Below are positions 33,597 through 41,602 of a DNA stretch of 64,000 nucleotides, one piece after another (within the stretch, counting starts at the first letter, position 1; each line of letters opens with the position of its first letter). This DNA is from Fen-1038 sp042408355 (GTDB lineage: Bacteria > Chloroflexota > Anaerolineae > Anaerolineales > Villigracilaceae): contig JBHORD010000165.1 in NCBI GenBank assembly GCA_042408355.1, positions 10,500-74,499 on the forward strand, read 5' to 3'. A program made the translations under genes and the position numbers. Below the pieces are notes generated by a model. It ran no database searches. It saw only the letters and a program-made list of their open reading frames with translations, and had not been told where the DNA came from.

Positions 33597-34919
33597 TTAT
33601 AACTTCACCACCTTCGGATGATCTTTGGCGATTCTGCCCAACGCGTTGCGGCTGTCGAAAATGAAAGACGCCGAATCGAGAATGGCTTTGTAATCATAAA
33701 CCTTATGATTTGTGACGATGACCACCGCGTCGGATTCTTTGACAGCCTTCATCACATCCTTGACGGTCTCCATTCTCCAGCCTTCCTTCTCGTGATGAAT
33801 CTGGGGGATGTACGGATCGTGATATGAAACCTCCGCGCCTTTTTTCTTGAGCAAAGCAATCACATCCAGCGCGGGCGATTCGCGCACGTCATCAACGTCG
33901 GGCTTGTATGCCGCGCCGAGCACCAGAACTTTCGAGCCTTTCAGCGCCTTGCCGCGGTCGTTCATTGCATCCAGCACGCGGTTGACCACATAGCGCGGCA
34001 TGTTCGTATTGATCTCCGATGCCAGCTCGATGAAGCGCGCATTGTAATTCATTTCCTTCATTTTCCATGAAAGATACAACGGATCAATCGGGATGCAATG
34101 TCCGCCGAGTCCGGGCCCGGGCGTGAATTTCATAAAGCCAAACGGCTTGGTGGCCGCCGCGTCAATCACTTCCCAAACGTCCACGCCGAGGCGTTCGCAC
34201 ATCATCGCCAGCTCGTTGACCAATCCAATATTGATCATACGAAACGTATTTTCAAGCAGTTTCGCCATCTCTGCCGCTTCCGCCGACGAGACTGGCACAA
34301 CCGTTTTGATCGCGCCGCCGTACCACACGGTTGCGACCTCGGTGCATTCCTTTGTGATGCCGCCGATGACTTTGGGTGTGTTGAGCGTGGTCCAATCCTG
34401 CCGTCCGGGGTCGACGCGTTCGGGCGAGAAACAGACGAAGATGTCCTCGCCGACTCGAAGTCCGGATTGATCCGTCAATTTCGGAACCATCAATTCCCGC
34501 GTCGTGCCCGGATAGGTGGTGGACTCCAGCACAACCACCATTCCCTTGTGGACATATTTCTCCAACTGATCGAGCGCCGAATTGATGTACGACATATCCG
34601 GGTCGCCGGTATGACGCAGGGGCGTCGGCACGCAAATGCTGACCGCGTCCATTTCTTTGAGCGCGGCGAAATCGGCGGTCATGTTGAGTCGGCCCTCGTT
34701 CCGCAAGCGGACAACTTTTTCGGTGGGCACATCCTGAATGTAAGACGCGCCTTTGTTGAACGTATCCACTTTGCGTTGATCGGGATCAATGCCCAATACA
34801 TCGAATCCCGCCTCGGCAAATACGACCGCCAGCGGCATGCCCACATAACCCATGCCGAGGATTCCAATTTTTGCAGTTTTGTCCTGCAATTTCTTGATGA
34901 GAGTTTCTTTGGTGTTCAT
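33597..34919 (-). CDS. UDP-sugar 6-dehydrogenase (WecC/WbpA-like)
   Basis: The enzyme oxidises C6 of a UDP-hexose or UDP-N-acetylhexosamine to the uronate with two NAD. The 440-residue protein has GILGMGYVGMPLA for NAD binding, the catalytic cysteine in GPGLGGHCIPIDP and the C-terminal SRNALG and DVDDVRESPAL segments. SFERVDPGR-type and SYIQDVP motifs favour UDP-N-acetylglucosamine/mannosamine dehydrogenases over UDP-glucose dehydrogenases. It heads the epimerase-flippase group. Confidence 0.9.
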   Translation of the reverse strand: MNTKETLIKKLQDKTAKIGILGMGYVGMPLAVVFAEAGFDVLGIDPDQRKVDTFNKGASYIQDVPTEKVVRLRNEGRLNMTADFAALKEMDAVSICVPTPLRHTGDPDMSYINSALDQLEKYVHKGMVVVLESTTYPGTTRELMVPKLTDQSGLRVGEDIFVCFSPERVDPGRQDWTTLNTPKVIGGITKECTEVATVWYGGAIKTVVPVSSAEAAEMAKLLENTFRMINIGLVNELAMMCERLGVDVWEVIDAAATKPFGFMKFTPGPGLGGHCIPIDPLYLSWKMKEMNYNARFIELASEINTNMPRYVVNRVLDAMNDRGKALKGSKVLVLGAAYKPDVDDVRESPALDVIALLKKKGAEVSYHDPYIPQIHHEKEGWRMETVKDVMKAVKESDAVVIVTNHKVYDYKAILDSASFIFDSRNALGRIAKDHPKVVKL

Positions 34920-34953
34920 TTATTGTTTGTTTCCTTCATGACCCAACGTTTAT

Positions 34954-34985
34954 TTCGATACTCGATATTCAATATTCGATATTCG
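34954..34985. repeat. Short GATATTC direct repeats
   Basis: The variants TCGATACTC, TCGATATTC, AATATTC, GATATTC follow one another upstream of the UDP-sugar dehydrogenase. No function is evident; it could be a replication-slippage tract or a regulator array. Confidence 0.5.
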
Positions 34986-35006
34986 GCTTGCAAATATCGA
35001 GCATCG

Positions 35007-35645
35007 TCAAAACAAACTCAATTGCTTCGGCTCGTCCTTTGGCTTTTCCTCGCGCGCGGCTTCGGGAGCGGACCGCCCCAGGCCCTTGCGCGCCTGCTCC
35101 AACAATTCGGGCAATTTGGCAAAGTCTGCCAGGATGGCCGGCTTGAGCGAAGCCTGATGCAAGGCCGCGGCGGGATGAAACATGGCGATCACGTATCGGT
35201 TGCCGACTTTGCGCATTTGCCCATGCACCGAGCTGATCTTCGCGCCCGGCATGAATTTGCCCATCGAATAACGTCCAAGCGTGATGATGATGCTTGGGTT
35301 GATGGCTTGGATTTGCCGCTCCAGATATTCATCGCACGTTGCCAGTTCTTCCGGCAGGGGATCGCGATTTCCCGGCGGGCGGCATTTGACCACATTTCCG
35401 ATCCAGACGTCGGAACGTTTGAGGCCGGCCTGCGCCAGCAATTGATCGAGGAACTGTCCCGAGGCGCCCACGAACGGACGCCCCTGTTCGTTTTCATAAA
35501 AGCCGGGACCTTCGCCAATTAACATGATTTCCGCATTCGCTGGTCCCTCGCCCGGCACGGGCTTTTTGCGCGAATGATATAACGCACACTTCTCACAAAC
35601 CGCGACTTCCTTTGCAACCTGCGCTAAGATTTCTTCGGCGTTCAT
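35007..35645 (-). CDS. Family 4 uracil-DNA glycosylase with C-terminal clamp-binding motif
   Basis: The enzyme removes uracil from DNA. The 212-residue protein has the four iron-sulfur cysteines Cys17, Cys20, Cys88 and Cys104, the motif GEGPGFYENEQGRPFVG (water-activating and uracil-pocket residues) and the late MFHPAAALH motif. The last five residues are QLSLF, the consensus sliding-clamp-binding peptide, behind a charged linker. It overlaps rimI by 4 nt and ends the tsaE-tsaB-rimI unit. Confidence 0.92.
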   Translation of the reverse strand: MNAEEILAQVAKEVAVCEKCALYHSRKKPVPGEGPANAEIMLIGEGPGFYENEQGRPFVGASGQFLDQLLAQAGLKRSDVWIGNVVKCRPPGNRDPLPEELATCDEYLERQIQAINPSIIITLGRYSMGKFMPGAKISSVHGQMRKVGNRYVIAMFHPAAALHQASLKPAILADFAKLPELLEQARKGLGRSAPEAAREEKPKDEPKQLSLF

Positions 35646-36100
35646 TTCATCTCCAAAGGGTCGAGCGTCATCAGGATTGCATCCTCGCCGTTATCCTTGT
35701 AATATTTTGGACGCCGGCCCACAACTTCAAAACCAAATTTGCGATACATGGCCTGCGCGGCCTCGTTCGATTCGCGGACTTCGAGAAAAGCGCGGCGCGC
35801 CCCGGCTTTGTAGCCGTCTTGAAGCGCTTCCGCCAAGATCCGCTTTCCGATGCCTCGCCGCCGAAAGTCCGGGTGAGTGGCGATGGTGGCGATGTGAAGT
35901 TCGTCAATGATAACCCACGAGACAACCGCGGCCACGATCCGCTTATCCTCCGTTTCGCCGACGAAACAGCGCGCGGCGCGGTTATCGCTCACTTCATAGC
36001 GAAAGGCGCTTTCGGGCCACGGAAGCGTGAACGACATACGGTCAATTGCAGAGACCGCAGGGACATCCGCCGCCGTCATCTTTCGGATGATCACATTCAT
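35642..36100 (-). CDS. rimI: Ribosomal-protein-alanine N-acetyltransferase RimI
   Basis: The 152-residue GNAT protein has the acetyl-CoA loop HPDFRRRGIGKRIL and the C-terminal ESNEAAQAMYRKFGFEVVGRRPKYY segment typical of RimI. It acetylates the N-terminus of ribosomal protein S18 in E. coli; in other bacteria the substrate may differ. It starts 2 nt after tsaB, a very common gene pair, which supports the name. The start giving MNVIIRKMTAAD was preferred to a longer frame that runs into tsaB. Confidence 0.88.
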   Translation of the reverse strand: MNVIIRKMTAADVPAVSAIDRMSFTLPWPESAFRYEVSDNRAARCFVGETEDKRIVAAVVSWVIIDELHIATIATHPDFRRRGIGKRILAEALQDGYKAGARRAFLEVRESNEAAQAMYRKFGFEVVGRRPKYYKDNGEDAILMTLDPLEMK

Positions 36101-36102
36101 GC

Positions 36103-36771
36103 CTAAATAGGTTCGCCCACCTGCAAATAGATTGGCGCGAGCGAAGCGGGTGCATCCGCTTTGCCTTCCTGCCAGCGCGCCCATGCCAGTTCGGCGAGGA
36201 TGGACGGTCTTCGAACGCATAAAGCTGGCGGAGCCAAAACAACGTTGACTTTTTTGCGCGCCAAACGCTGGCGTTCTTCTGCGGTCAGTTCACCCGCGAC
36301 CAGCGTCGGCCGATCAATTGACTCAGCCAGTGCATCTACACTTGTAACCTGCGCCGCTCCGTCGGACTTCCATTTATGATTCTCCGACGATTTTTTATAC
36401 CAGACCAACGCAATGCGGCCGCGGCCCGCTTGCAGAACCGCCGCCAGCGGCATGTCTGAAGCCGGCTGTGCCGCGGCGAGGATGTCCAGAGTTGGGATTC
36501 CGGCAATCGGCAATTTTCTCGATAGCGCCAGACCTTTGACAAATGCCAACCCGACGCGCAGGGCGGTAAACGAACCGGGGCCAATGGCAACGCCCAGCGC
36601 CTGGACATCGCTGATTTTTACGCCGGTATGCTTCAACATATTCGCGAGCGCCGGCGCCAATTCGACCGTGTGATGCTGGCGGCTGATCCAGGATGATTCG
36701 GCGACGACCTGCGTACCGTCGAACAGTGCCAATCCAATTTGGGCGGTGGAAGTATCAACAGCCAGGAGCAT
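36103..36771 (-). CDS. tsaB: tRNA t6A biosynthesis protein TsaB
   Basis: TsaB scaffolds the TsaD-TsaE complex that makes threonylcarbamoyl-adenosine at position 37 of ANN-decoding tRNAs. The 222-residue protein starts MLLAVDTSTAQIGLAL and has VAIGPGSFTALRVGLAFVKGLA, the family's ASKHA-type signature. Its ATG overlaps the tsaE stop codon by one base (TAATG). TsaD is not in the window. Confidence 0.93.
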   Translation of the reverse strand: MLLAVDTSTAQIGLALFDGTQVVAESSWISRQHHTVELAPALANMLKHTGVKISDVQALGVAIGPGSFTALRVGLAFVKGLALSRKLPIAGIPTLDILAAAQPASDMPLAAVLQAGRGRIALVWYKKSSENHKWKSDGAAQVTSVDALAESIDRPTLVAGELTAEERQRLARKKVNVVLAPPALCVRRPSILAELAWARWQEGKADAPASLAPIYLQVGEPI

Positions 36772-37268
36772 TATGAGACTCCGAACAAGGATTGCTGTAA
36801 TTCCGCGATCATGCGATCATAGCGGCGGCCTTTGGCTTTGAACCGCATCTGGCGCTGTTCGTCGGCGACGTAATCCAGATTGATCCACAGCGCCTCGACA
36901 GGAAGGACCGATGAAACGCGCTCCGGCCATTCGATGATCAACGCGCCTTCCGCCAGCATCGAGTCGAGGTCGAGTTCCGCCGCTTCCGGTCCGGACTCGA
37001 GGCGGTAGGCGTCCATGTGAAAAAGCATCGCGCCGTCGGGGCGTCTGTATTCGTTTACTAAAACAAACGTCGGACTTGAGACGCCGTCAAGCGAACCCCA
37101 GCCCTGCGCCATTCCCTGAACAAGCGTGGTTTTGCCCGCGCCGAGATCGCCCTGAAGACAGATCAAATCGCCGCCTCGAATCAAGCCGCCGAGGCGCATT
37201 CCAATACGGCGCGTCTGCTCGGGACTGCGGCTGAAAAATTCAAACGTATGTTCATCCAGGATGGGCAC
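36771..37268 (-). CDS. tsaE: tRNA t6A biosynthesis ATPase TsaE
   Basis: TsaE is the small P-loop ATPase of the t6A complex. The 165-residue protein has LQGDLGAGKTTLVQG (Walker A), the SSPTFVLVNEYRR segment and HMDAYRLES and IIEWPERV motifs. I chose the GTG that lies exactly 7 nt downstream of TATAAT: no ribosome binding site precedes it, so a leaderless mRNA starting at this codon is the simplest reading. A TTG 36 nt upstream would lie in the -35 box and is unlikely. Confidence 0.92.
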   Translation of the reverse strand: MPILDEHTFEFFSRSPEQTRRIGMRLGGLIRGGDLICLQGDLGAGKTTLVQGMAQGWGSLDGVSSPTFVLVNEYRRPDGAMLFHMDAYRLESGPEAAELDLDSMLAEGALIIEWPERVSSVLPVEALWINLDYVADEQRQMRFKAKGRRYDRMIAELQQSLFGVS

Positions 37269-37274
37269 GGTGGC

Positions 37275-37304
37275 ATTATACTGCTTGTTTCGGTAAACTC
37301 TCAA
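37275..37304 (-). promoter_or_regulatory. Leaderless promoter of the tsaE operon
   Basis: TTGAGA (37299-37304), 18 nt, TATAAT (37275-37280) on the minus strand, with the GTG start 6 nt after the -10 box, at the expected +1. Confidence 0.85.
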
Positions 37305-37325
37305 CGGATTTCACGTTCATAGCAG

Positions 37326-37574
37326 GGCTTTCTCAGCGTCGGGTGTGTCCGCATGACACGAAAAAAAAATTAACCGCAAAGTTTAACGAATTTTCTTTGC
37401 ATCCTCGCGGGCCTGGCGGTTCAAAAGGCTTATCACTGGTGATTACTCCCATCTTGGTTGAGCCTGCTTCGGCAGGGACTTAAGCCCCGCCTCAAGTCGT
37501 TCAAGTCGGCTTTCAGCCCTGCGATAGGAATTGCGGGGAATCGCCGCGCGATCAGTATTACTTTGAGAAAAGCC
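37326..37574. repeat. Dispersed repeat B, copy 1, with terminal inverted repeats
   Basis: The element is bounded by GGCTTTCTCA and GAGAAAAGCC. Inside, ATTAACCGCAAA, AGTTTAACGAATTTTCTTTGC and GCGGTTCAAAA match a second copy at 62.2 kb in order and spacing. This copy has about 105 extra nt before the right end. It fills most of the gap between tsaE and the sigma-factor promoter. Confidence 0.7.
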
Positions 37575-37621
37575 ATACCGTTCATGCTCGGTACGCGCAG
37601 TTGAGCAATTGGCGGGGCTGT

Positions 37622-37649
37622 TTGCTTCTCGAAGTTTTTATGCTAAGAT
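37622..37649 (+). promoter_or_regulatory. Extended -10 promoter of the sigma-factor gene
   Basis: TTGCTT (37622-37627), 16 nt, TAAGAT (37644-37649) preceded by TGC. Confidence 0.65.
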
Positions 37650-37701
37650 AAATATATCGTTTCTTTCGTTTCGCATTTATGGACAGTTGTTTGAGGCTGG
37701 C

Positions 37702-38274
37702 ATGTTAGCTGAAGGTGTGAAAGCCGATCTGCCTCTCTTGAAGGCGGCCCGGGGGCTGGATAAGCAGGCGCTGGTCGCAATCTTCAATGAATACGCGCCC
37801 AAGTTATATAACTATGCTTTGCGGTTGTGCGGGAATCCCGTCGAAGCCGACAATACGGTTGGAGATGTTTTCACGAAATTTCTCGAGCAGTTGGCGGCCG
37901 GCAAGGGCCCCACTGTAAATCTGCAGTCGTATCTTTATCGCATGACTTACCATCTTGTGGTGGACAGGGCGCGGCTTTCACAGCGTGAGGCTCCCATCGA
38001 ACTTGTGGACATCGAGCCGGCCATCGGCCGCGGGCATCCATCCCTGCACGTCGGTCTGGAAAAACAAATGTTGATCGAAGCGGTAATGCTTGCCATCCAA
38101 AACGATTTGACGGCTGATCAACGGAATGTGATCATTCTGCGATTTGTAGAAGGACTGAGTCTGCCTGAAACCGCCGAGGTCCTTGGCAAGGGGCTTGATA
38201 ACGTTAAGGTGATTCAGAGCCGGGCAATTGCCAAATTGCGGAAAGTCCTGCATGACAGAAAAGTGAGCCTGTGA
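37702..38274 (+). CDS. ECF-like RNA polymerase sigma factor
   Basis: The 190-residue protein has a region 2 (YAPKLYNYALRLCGNPVEAD, QSYLYRMTYHLVVDRAR) and a region 4 helix-turn-helix (LTADQRNVIILRFVEGLSL, GLDNVKVIQSRAIAKLRK). It should direct RNA polymerase to a small regulon. The ATG with GAGG 5 nt upstream gives MLAEGVKADL. The next gene overlaps its stop codon (GTGA) and is the likely regulator. Confidence 0.88.
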   Translation: MLAEGVKADLPLLKAARGLDKQALVAIFNEYAPKLYNYALRLCGNPVEADNTVGDVFTKFLEQLAAGKGPTVNLQSYLYRMTYHLVVDRARLSQREAPIELVDIEPAIGRGHPSLHVGLEKQMLIEAVMLAIQNDLTADQRNVIILRFVEGLSLPETAEVLGKGLDNVKVIQSRAIAKLRKVLHDRKVSL

Positions 38275-38552
38275 AACCAGGTTCTGAGCCGCAGGATGAT
38301 GAGATCGTAAAACTTCTGAAGGCCATGAAGGCGGCCCCACGCGCCTATCCTCCAGAATTGTTGTCCCGGCGGCAGGCTTTTCTGGCACAATTGAACGCGC
38401 TGAATGAATCGAATATTGAAGATGCACAGCCGCGCCGGTTGATATTGGGCCATCTGCAACGTCTGCGCCGCAATCTGCCGATACATTTTCCAACCCCGCC
38501 GACTCGTCGCCGACTTCTTCCGAGCCCTGACACCGCCTTTGAAGGGCGCTAA
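38271..38552 (+). CDS. Short partner of the sigma factor, possible truncated anti-sigma protein
   Basis: The 93-residue protein starts at a GTG overlapping the sigma-factor stop. Its first half (DDEIVKLLKAMKAAPRAYP, then PELLSRRQAFLAQL) resembles the N-terminal part of Chloroflexota anti-sigma proteins as I recall them. The second half is Arg/Pro-rich and lacks the membrane helix usually present, so either this is a soluble form or the gene is shortened by mutation. Function inferred from position. Confidence 0.5.
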   Translation: MKPGSEPQDDEIVKLLKAMKAAPRAYPPELLSRRQAFLAQLNALNESNIEDAQPRRLILGHLQRLRRNLPIHFPTPPTRRRLLPSPDTAFEGR

Positions 38553-38930
38553 AGCAAACGATTTTTGAATTTGCTCCGCAGTGTGCAGTCACTCTGTCGT
38601 ATGTTCACGCTAATCCAACTCAGGGCGCCAGGCCGAAAGATTTGCACAACGACGCCGTGATAACGGATGCGGGAAATCAGCGGACTGCTTAGCGATATAC
38701 TTGTTGCAGTTGATTTTTGGAAAATCTGACTGCCTGGAAAGACTAAAAGATGGATATGCGTTCTGTAAAGGCGCTTGTGATCCCGGTTTTACACAACGCC
38801 CTCCCATCGCTCAGACAGGCCGAATCCAAAAGGAATCCAACCGCAATAGAAAACCTTTATGTCCCCTGCGCGTCCTGCGCGGTAAAAATTTTGCACGAAA
38901 ACAAGAAATTCATTGACAAGGTATTAAACT
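38553..38930. other. Gap of 378 nt without a recognisable gene
   Basis: Short plus-strand frames exist (one reads RLKDGYAFCKGACDPGF), but they lack a ribosome binding site and known similarity. GTCCTGCGCGGTAAAAATTTTGC near 38870 is in the style of the intergenic AACCGC hairpin repeats seen elsewhere here. I see no clear promoter for the next gene. Confidence 0.4.
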
Positions 38931-39428
38931 ATGAGCGTCGAATCGACAGACATACATGAACGCTTGCGCGCATTGCTGGATGGCGAAGGGACAGTCTATC
39001 GCCTCGTGGAACACGAACCGGAAGGCCGCACCGAATTCATCGCCAGGATTCGCGGCAACCGGCCCGAACAGGCAATCAAATCCATTGTAGTGCAGGTCCG
39101 CTTTGCGAAAAGGAAGAGTCAATATTATCTGGCAAATGTTCCCGGCGATTGCCATGTGGATTTGAGGGGAATTAAAATTTTGTTCGATGCGAACAGCGCC
39201 GCCTTTGCTGCGCGCGAAAAAGCAGAGCAATTAACGGAATGCGTGATCGGCGCAATCCCGCCCTTTTCGTTCAACGACCGGCTCGCCGTCCTGGCTGATC
39301 CGTTGATTTTTGAAAATGAAGAAGTTGTCTTCAATGCCGGCCGGCTCGACCGATCCATCTTTATGAAGTCCAGCGATTACCTTCGCGTGGCCCGCCCCAG
39401 ATTGGAGAAAATCGCCATCCGCCCATGA
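38931..39428 (+). CDS. YbaK/ProX-type aminoacyl-tRNA deacylase
   Basis: Members hydrolyse mischarged tRNAs such as Cys-tRNA-Pro or Ala-tRNA-Pro. The 165-residue protein covers the single-domain family: HEPEGRTEFIARIRG at the start, AIKSIVVQV with the conserved lysine, VPGDCHVDLRGIK, and IGAIPPFSF near the C-terminal part (the usual GG/GA-PF motif). The exact tRNA substrate is not readable. It overlaps the next gene by 4 nt (ATGA). Confidence 0.85.
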   Translation: MSVESTDIHERLRALLDGEGTVYRLVEHEPEGRTEFIARIRGNRPEQAIKSIVVQVRFAKRKSQYYLANVPGDCHVDLRGIKILFDANSAAFAAREKAEQLTECVIGAIPPFSFNDRLAVLADPLIFENEEVVFNAGRLDRSIFMKSSDYLRVARPRLEKIAIRP

Positions 39429-40198
39429 ATAGTTTATTGCTCAAAGTCATCCTCACTCCCGCATTGATTGGAACGGCCAGCCTGGCTGGCCGGCGCTGGG
39501 GACATTCGATCAGCGGCTGGATTATTGCCTTGCCGCTGACCACTGGCCCGATCACGTTTTTTCTCGCGTTGACTCACGGCGCATCCTTCGCGGCAACGGC
39601 AGCCACCGGCACCGTCGCGGGCGGGCTCTCGCAGGCGGCCTTCGCGCTCACATACGCAAGGCTTGCCCCGCGCTTGAAATGGTGGGCGGCGCTGGCATCC
39701 GCATGTCTGGCTTTTGCAGTCGTCACATCCATACTGAATCAATTCACGTTTTCGCTCCTGCCGCTTTACGCGGCTGTACTGCTTTCTTTTATTGTTACAC
39801 TGCGACTGCTTCCCAAAGAATCCAGGCCCGCGCCTGTCGAAGAAAGCATTCCCTCGCGCTGGGATATTCCGATGCGCATGATCATCGCGACGGTTTTCGT
39901 CGTGCTTCTCACCGCCATTGCTCCCAACCTCGGGCCCCGCCTGACTGGATTGATCGCGCCATTTCCGCTTTTCACCGCGACGCTGGCCGCCTTCGCTCAT
40001 CATCAGCATGGCCCGAACGCGGCCGTCAGCGTTTTACGCGGCTTATTGATGGGACTATTTTCATTTGCCAGTTTCTTCTTTACGATTGCCGTGCTGATTG
40101 AAAGCGCGGGAATCGCGATTGCCTTTACAACAGCCGTTCTTGTTGTGCTTGCCATGCAGAGTATTTCATTATGGCTGCTGCAAAACAAACGCGTTTGA
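39425..40198 (+). CDS. Eight-helix membrane protein, GlpM-like repeat
   Basis: The 257-residue protein has about eight hydrophobic helices in two similar halves, each with a small-residue-rich turn: SISGWIIALPLTTGPITFF in the first and LTGLIAPFPLFTATLAAF in the second. This resembles a duplicated GlpM-type membrane protein; function is unknown. Overlap with the YbaK-like gene suggests co-translation. Confidence 0.6.
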   Translation: MNSLLLKVILTPALIGTASLAGRRWGHSISGWIIALPLTTGPITFFLALTHGASFAATAATGTVAGGLSQAAFALTYARLAPRLKWWAALASACLAFAVVTSILNQFTFSLLPLYAAVLLSFIVTLRLLPKESRPAPVEESIPSRWDIPMRMIIATVFVVLLTAIAPNLGPRLTGLIAPFPLFTATLAAFAHHQHGPNAAVSVLRGLLMGLFSFASFFFTIAVLIESAGIAIAFTTAVLVVLAMQSISLWLLQNKRV

Positions 40199-40222
40199 GC
40201 CGCCGCACATCTGTGCTAAGAT
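40195..40222 (+). promoter_or_regulatory. Extended -10 promoter of the AlkA-like gene
   Basis: TTGAGC (40195-40200), 16 nt, TAAGAT (40217-40222) preceded by TGC, the same -10 arrangement as at the sigma-factor gene. Confidence 0.7.
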
Positions 40223-40241
40223 TGGGCGGTACGGAGACGCC

Positions 40242-41129
40242 ATGAACCTGACTTTGACCGCCCGTTCCCCTTTCAATTTTCTATCCGTTGTTCAATCGCA
40301 TGGATGGCTTCAACTGGCTCCCTTTCAATTCGAGGAGGGCGCGAAAATTCTTTTCTATACGGACCGCCTTGCCAACGGCCGCGTCGTTCAATATCAAATG
40401 AGCGGCGATTCGAAAAACGTAACGGTGGGCATCAAAGGCAGGCTTGGCAAAGCCGAGCAAAATGAAGTCAAAGAGAAAGTCACATGGATGCTGGGACTCG
40501 ATCAGGATTTTTCTTCATTCTACAAAGCGGCGCGCAAAGAACCGAAACTCCGTCACGCCGAAAGATTCGCACGCGGCCGCGTGCTTCGTTCGCCGACATT
40601 TTTCGAGGATGTTTTAAAAACGATCCTGACCACGAATACATTATGGGCCGCCACCAAACGGATGAATCTCAATCTCATCGCCTCGTTCGGGGACGCGTTA
40701 GCGGAATCCGATAAAAAAGCTTTTCCCACGCCTGATAGAATCGCCGCGTCCAGCCCCGAGGTCCTGAAAGAAGCGGTACGCGTCGGATACCGCGCCCCAG
40801 CGATTCACGAATTGGCTGTCCGCGTGGCATCCGGCAAATTGGATATTGAATCCTACAAGACATCAACGTTGCCCACGCTCGAACTCCGCAAAGAATTGAT
40901 GAATATTCGCGGCGTCGGGCCGTATGCGGCGGCGAACCTGCTGATGATTTTGGGGCGATCCGATTTCATCCCGATTGACTCGTGGGCGCTGAAAGTCGTC
41001 TCGCACGAATGGTACCGCGGCAGGCCGGTGACGCCGAAACAGGTTGAAAAGAAATTCGAAAAATGGGGCGAGTATAAAGGTCTGGCATATTGGTTTTGGG
41101 ACTGGAATTTGAAATACGAAGGAGTCTAA
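40242..41129 (+). CDS. HhH-GPD DNA glycosylase, AlkA-like
   Basis: The 295-residue protein excises damaged bases. An N-terminal beta domain (1-100) precedes the helical HhH-GPD core. The hairpin reads IRGVGPYAAANLLMILG and is followed by the catalytic aspartate in FIPIDSWALKVV. A tyrosine replaces the lysine found in bifunctional OGG1/EndoIII enzymes, so a monofunctional 3-methyladenine-type activity is likely. GGAG lies 5 nt before the ATG, which excludes the longer upstream frame overlapping the membrane protein gene. Confidence 0.85.
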   Translation: MNLTLTARSPFNFLSVVQSHGWLQLAPFQFEEGAKILFYTDRLANGRVVQYQMSGDSKNVTVGIKGRLGKAEQNEVKEKVTWMLGLDQDFSSFYKAARKEPKLRHAERFARGRVLRSPTFFEDVLKTILTTNTLWAATKRMNLNLIASFGDALAESDKKAFPTPDRIAASSPEVLKEAVRVGYRAPAIHELAVRVASGKLDIESYKTSTLPTLELRKELMNIRGVGPYAAANLLMILGRSDFIPIDSWALKVVSHEWYRGRPVTPKQVEKKFEKWGEYKGLAYWFWDWNLKYEGV

Positions 41130-41130
41130 A

Positions 41131-41478
41131 GTGTACGAACATTTCAAGCAGCCGCTTGCCAGTCGAAAGGTTTTCGTACAACGTCTGGCGCGCAACGCGA
41201 CAATCGCGGCGGGAATCGTTTTGATCTCACTTGGCATTGGCGTGTTGGGTTATCATTTTCTCGAAGGATTGTCGTGGATCGATTCGCTTTTGAACGCTTC
41301 GATGATTCTCGGCGGCATGGGGCCGGTGGATACATTGCATACAACGGCGGGGAAAATATTTGCCTCATTTTATGCGCTTTATTCGGGCGTTGTCTTGCTG
41401 GCGGCAATTGGCGTGCTGGCCGCGCCCCTGATTCACCGCTTTATGCATCATTTTCATTTACAAGTAGATAAGGGCTAA
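41131..41478 (+). CDS. Two-helix ion-channel-like membrane protein with altered filter
   Basis: The 115-residue protein has two membrane helices separated by a short pore-like loop, and the second part (TTAGKIFASFYALYSGVVLL) matches the inner helix of two-TM potassium channels. The loop reads ASMILGGMGPVD where a TVGYG-like filter would be, so potassium selectivity is unlikely. The GTG start has GGAG 7 nt upstream and follows the glycosylase gene by one base. Confidence 0.6.
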   Translation: MYEHFKQPLASRKVFVQRLARNATIAAGIVLISLGIGVLGYHFLEGLSWIDSLLNASMILGGMGPVDTLHTTAGKIFASFYALYSGVVLLAAIGVLAAPLIHRFMHHFHLQVDKG

Positions 41479-41602
41479 CGCGAACGTTCAAGCCGAACGC
41501 GTTTGAAATTATGACCGCGCCATGAAAGCAAGACTTGGATAATCGTAAGAGCCAGTGGTTTACAGGGAAACGATTCCGTGAGGGCACAACAACGCGGCAT
41601 CC

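Noticed and set aside
34098..35522. Plus-strand frame of 474 codons opposite the UDP-sugar dehydrogenase and UDG genes
   Set aside because: It spans two well-supported minus-strand genes and their spacer, has no ribosome binding site and no recognisable domain.
37305..37701. Protein-coding gene in the tsaE-sigma gap
   Set aside because: The stretch is accounted for by repeat B and the sigma-factor promoter; frames are short and lack binding sites.
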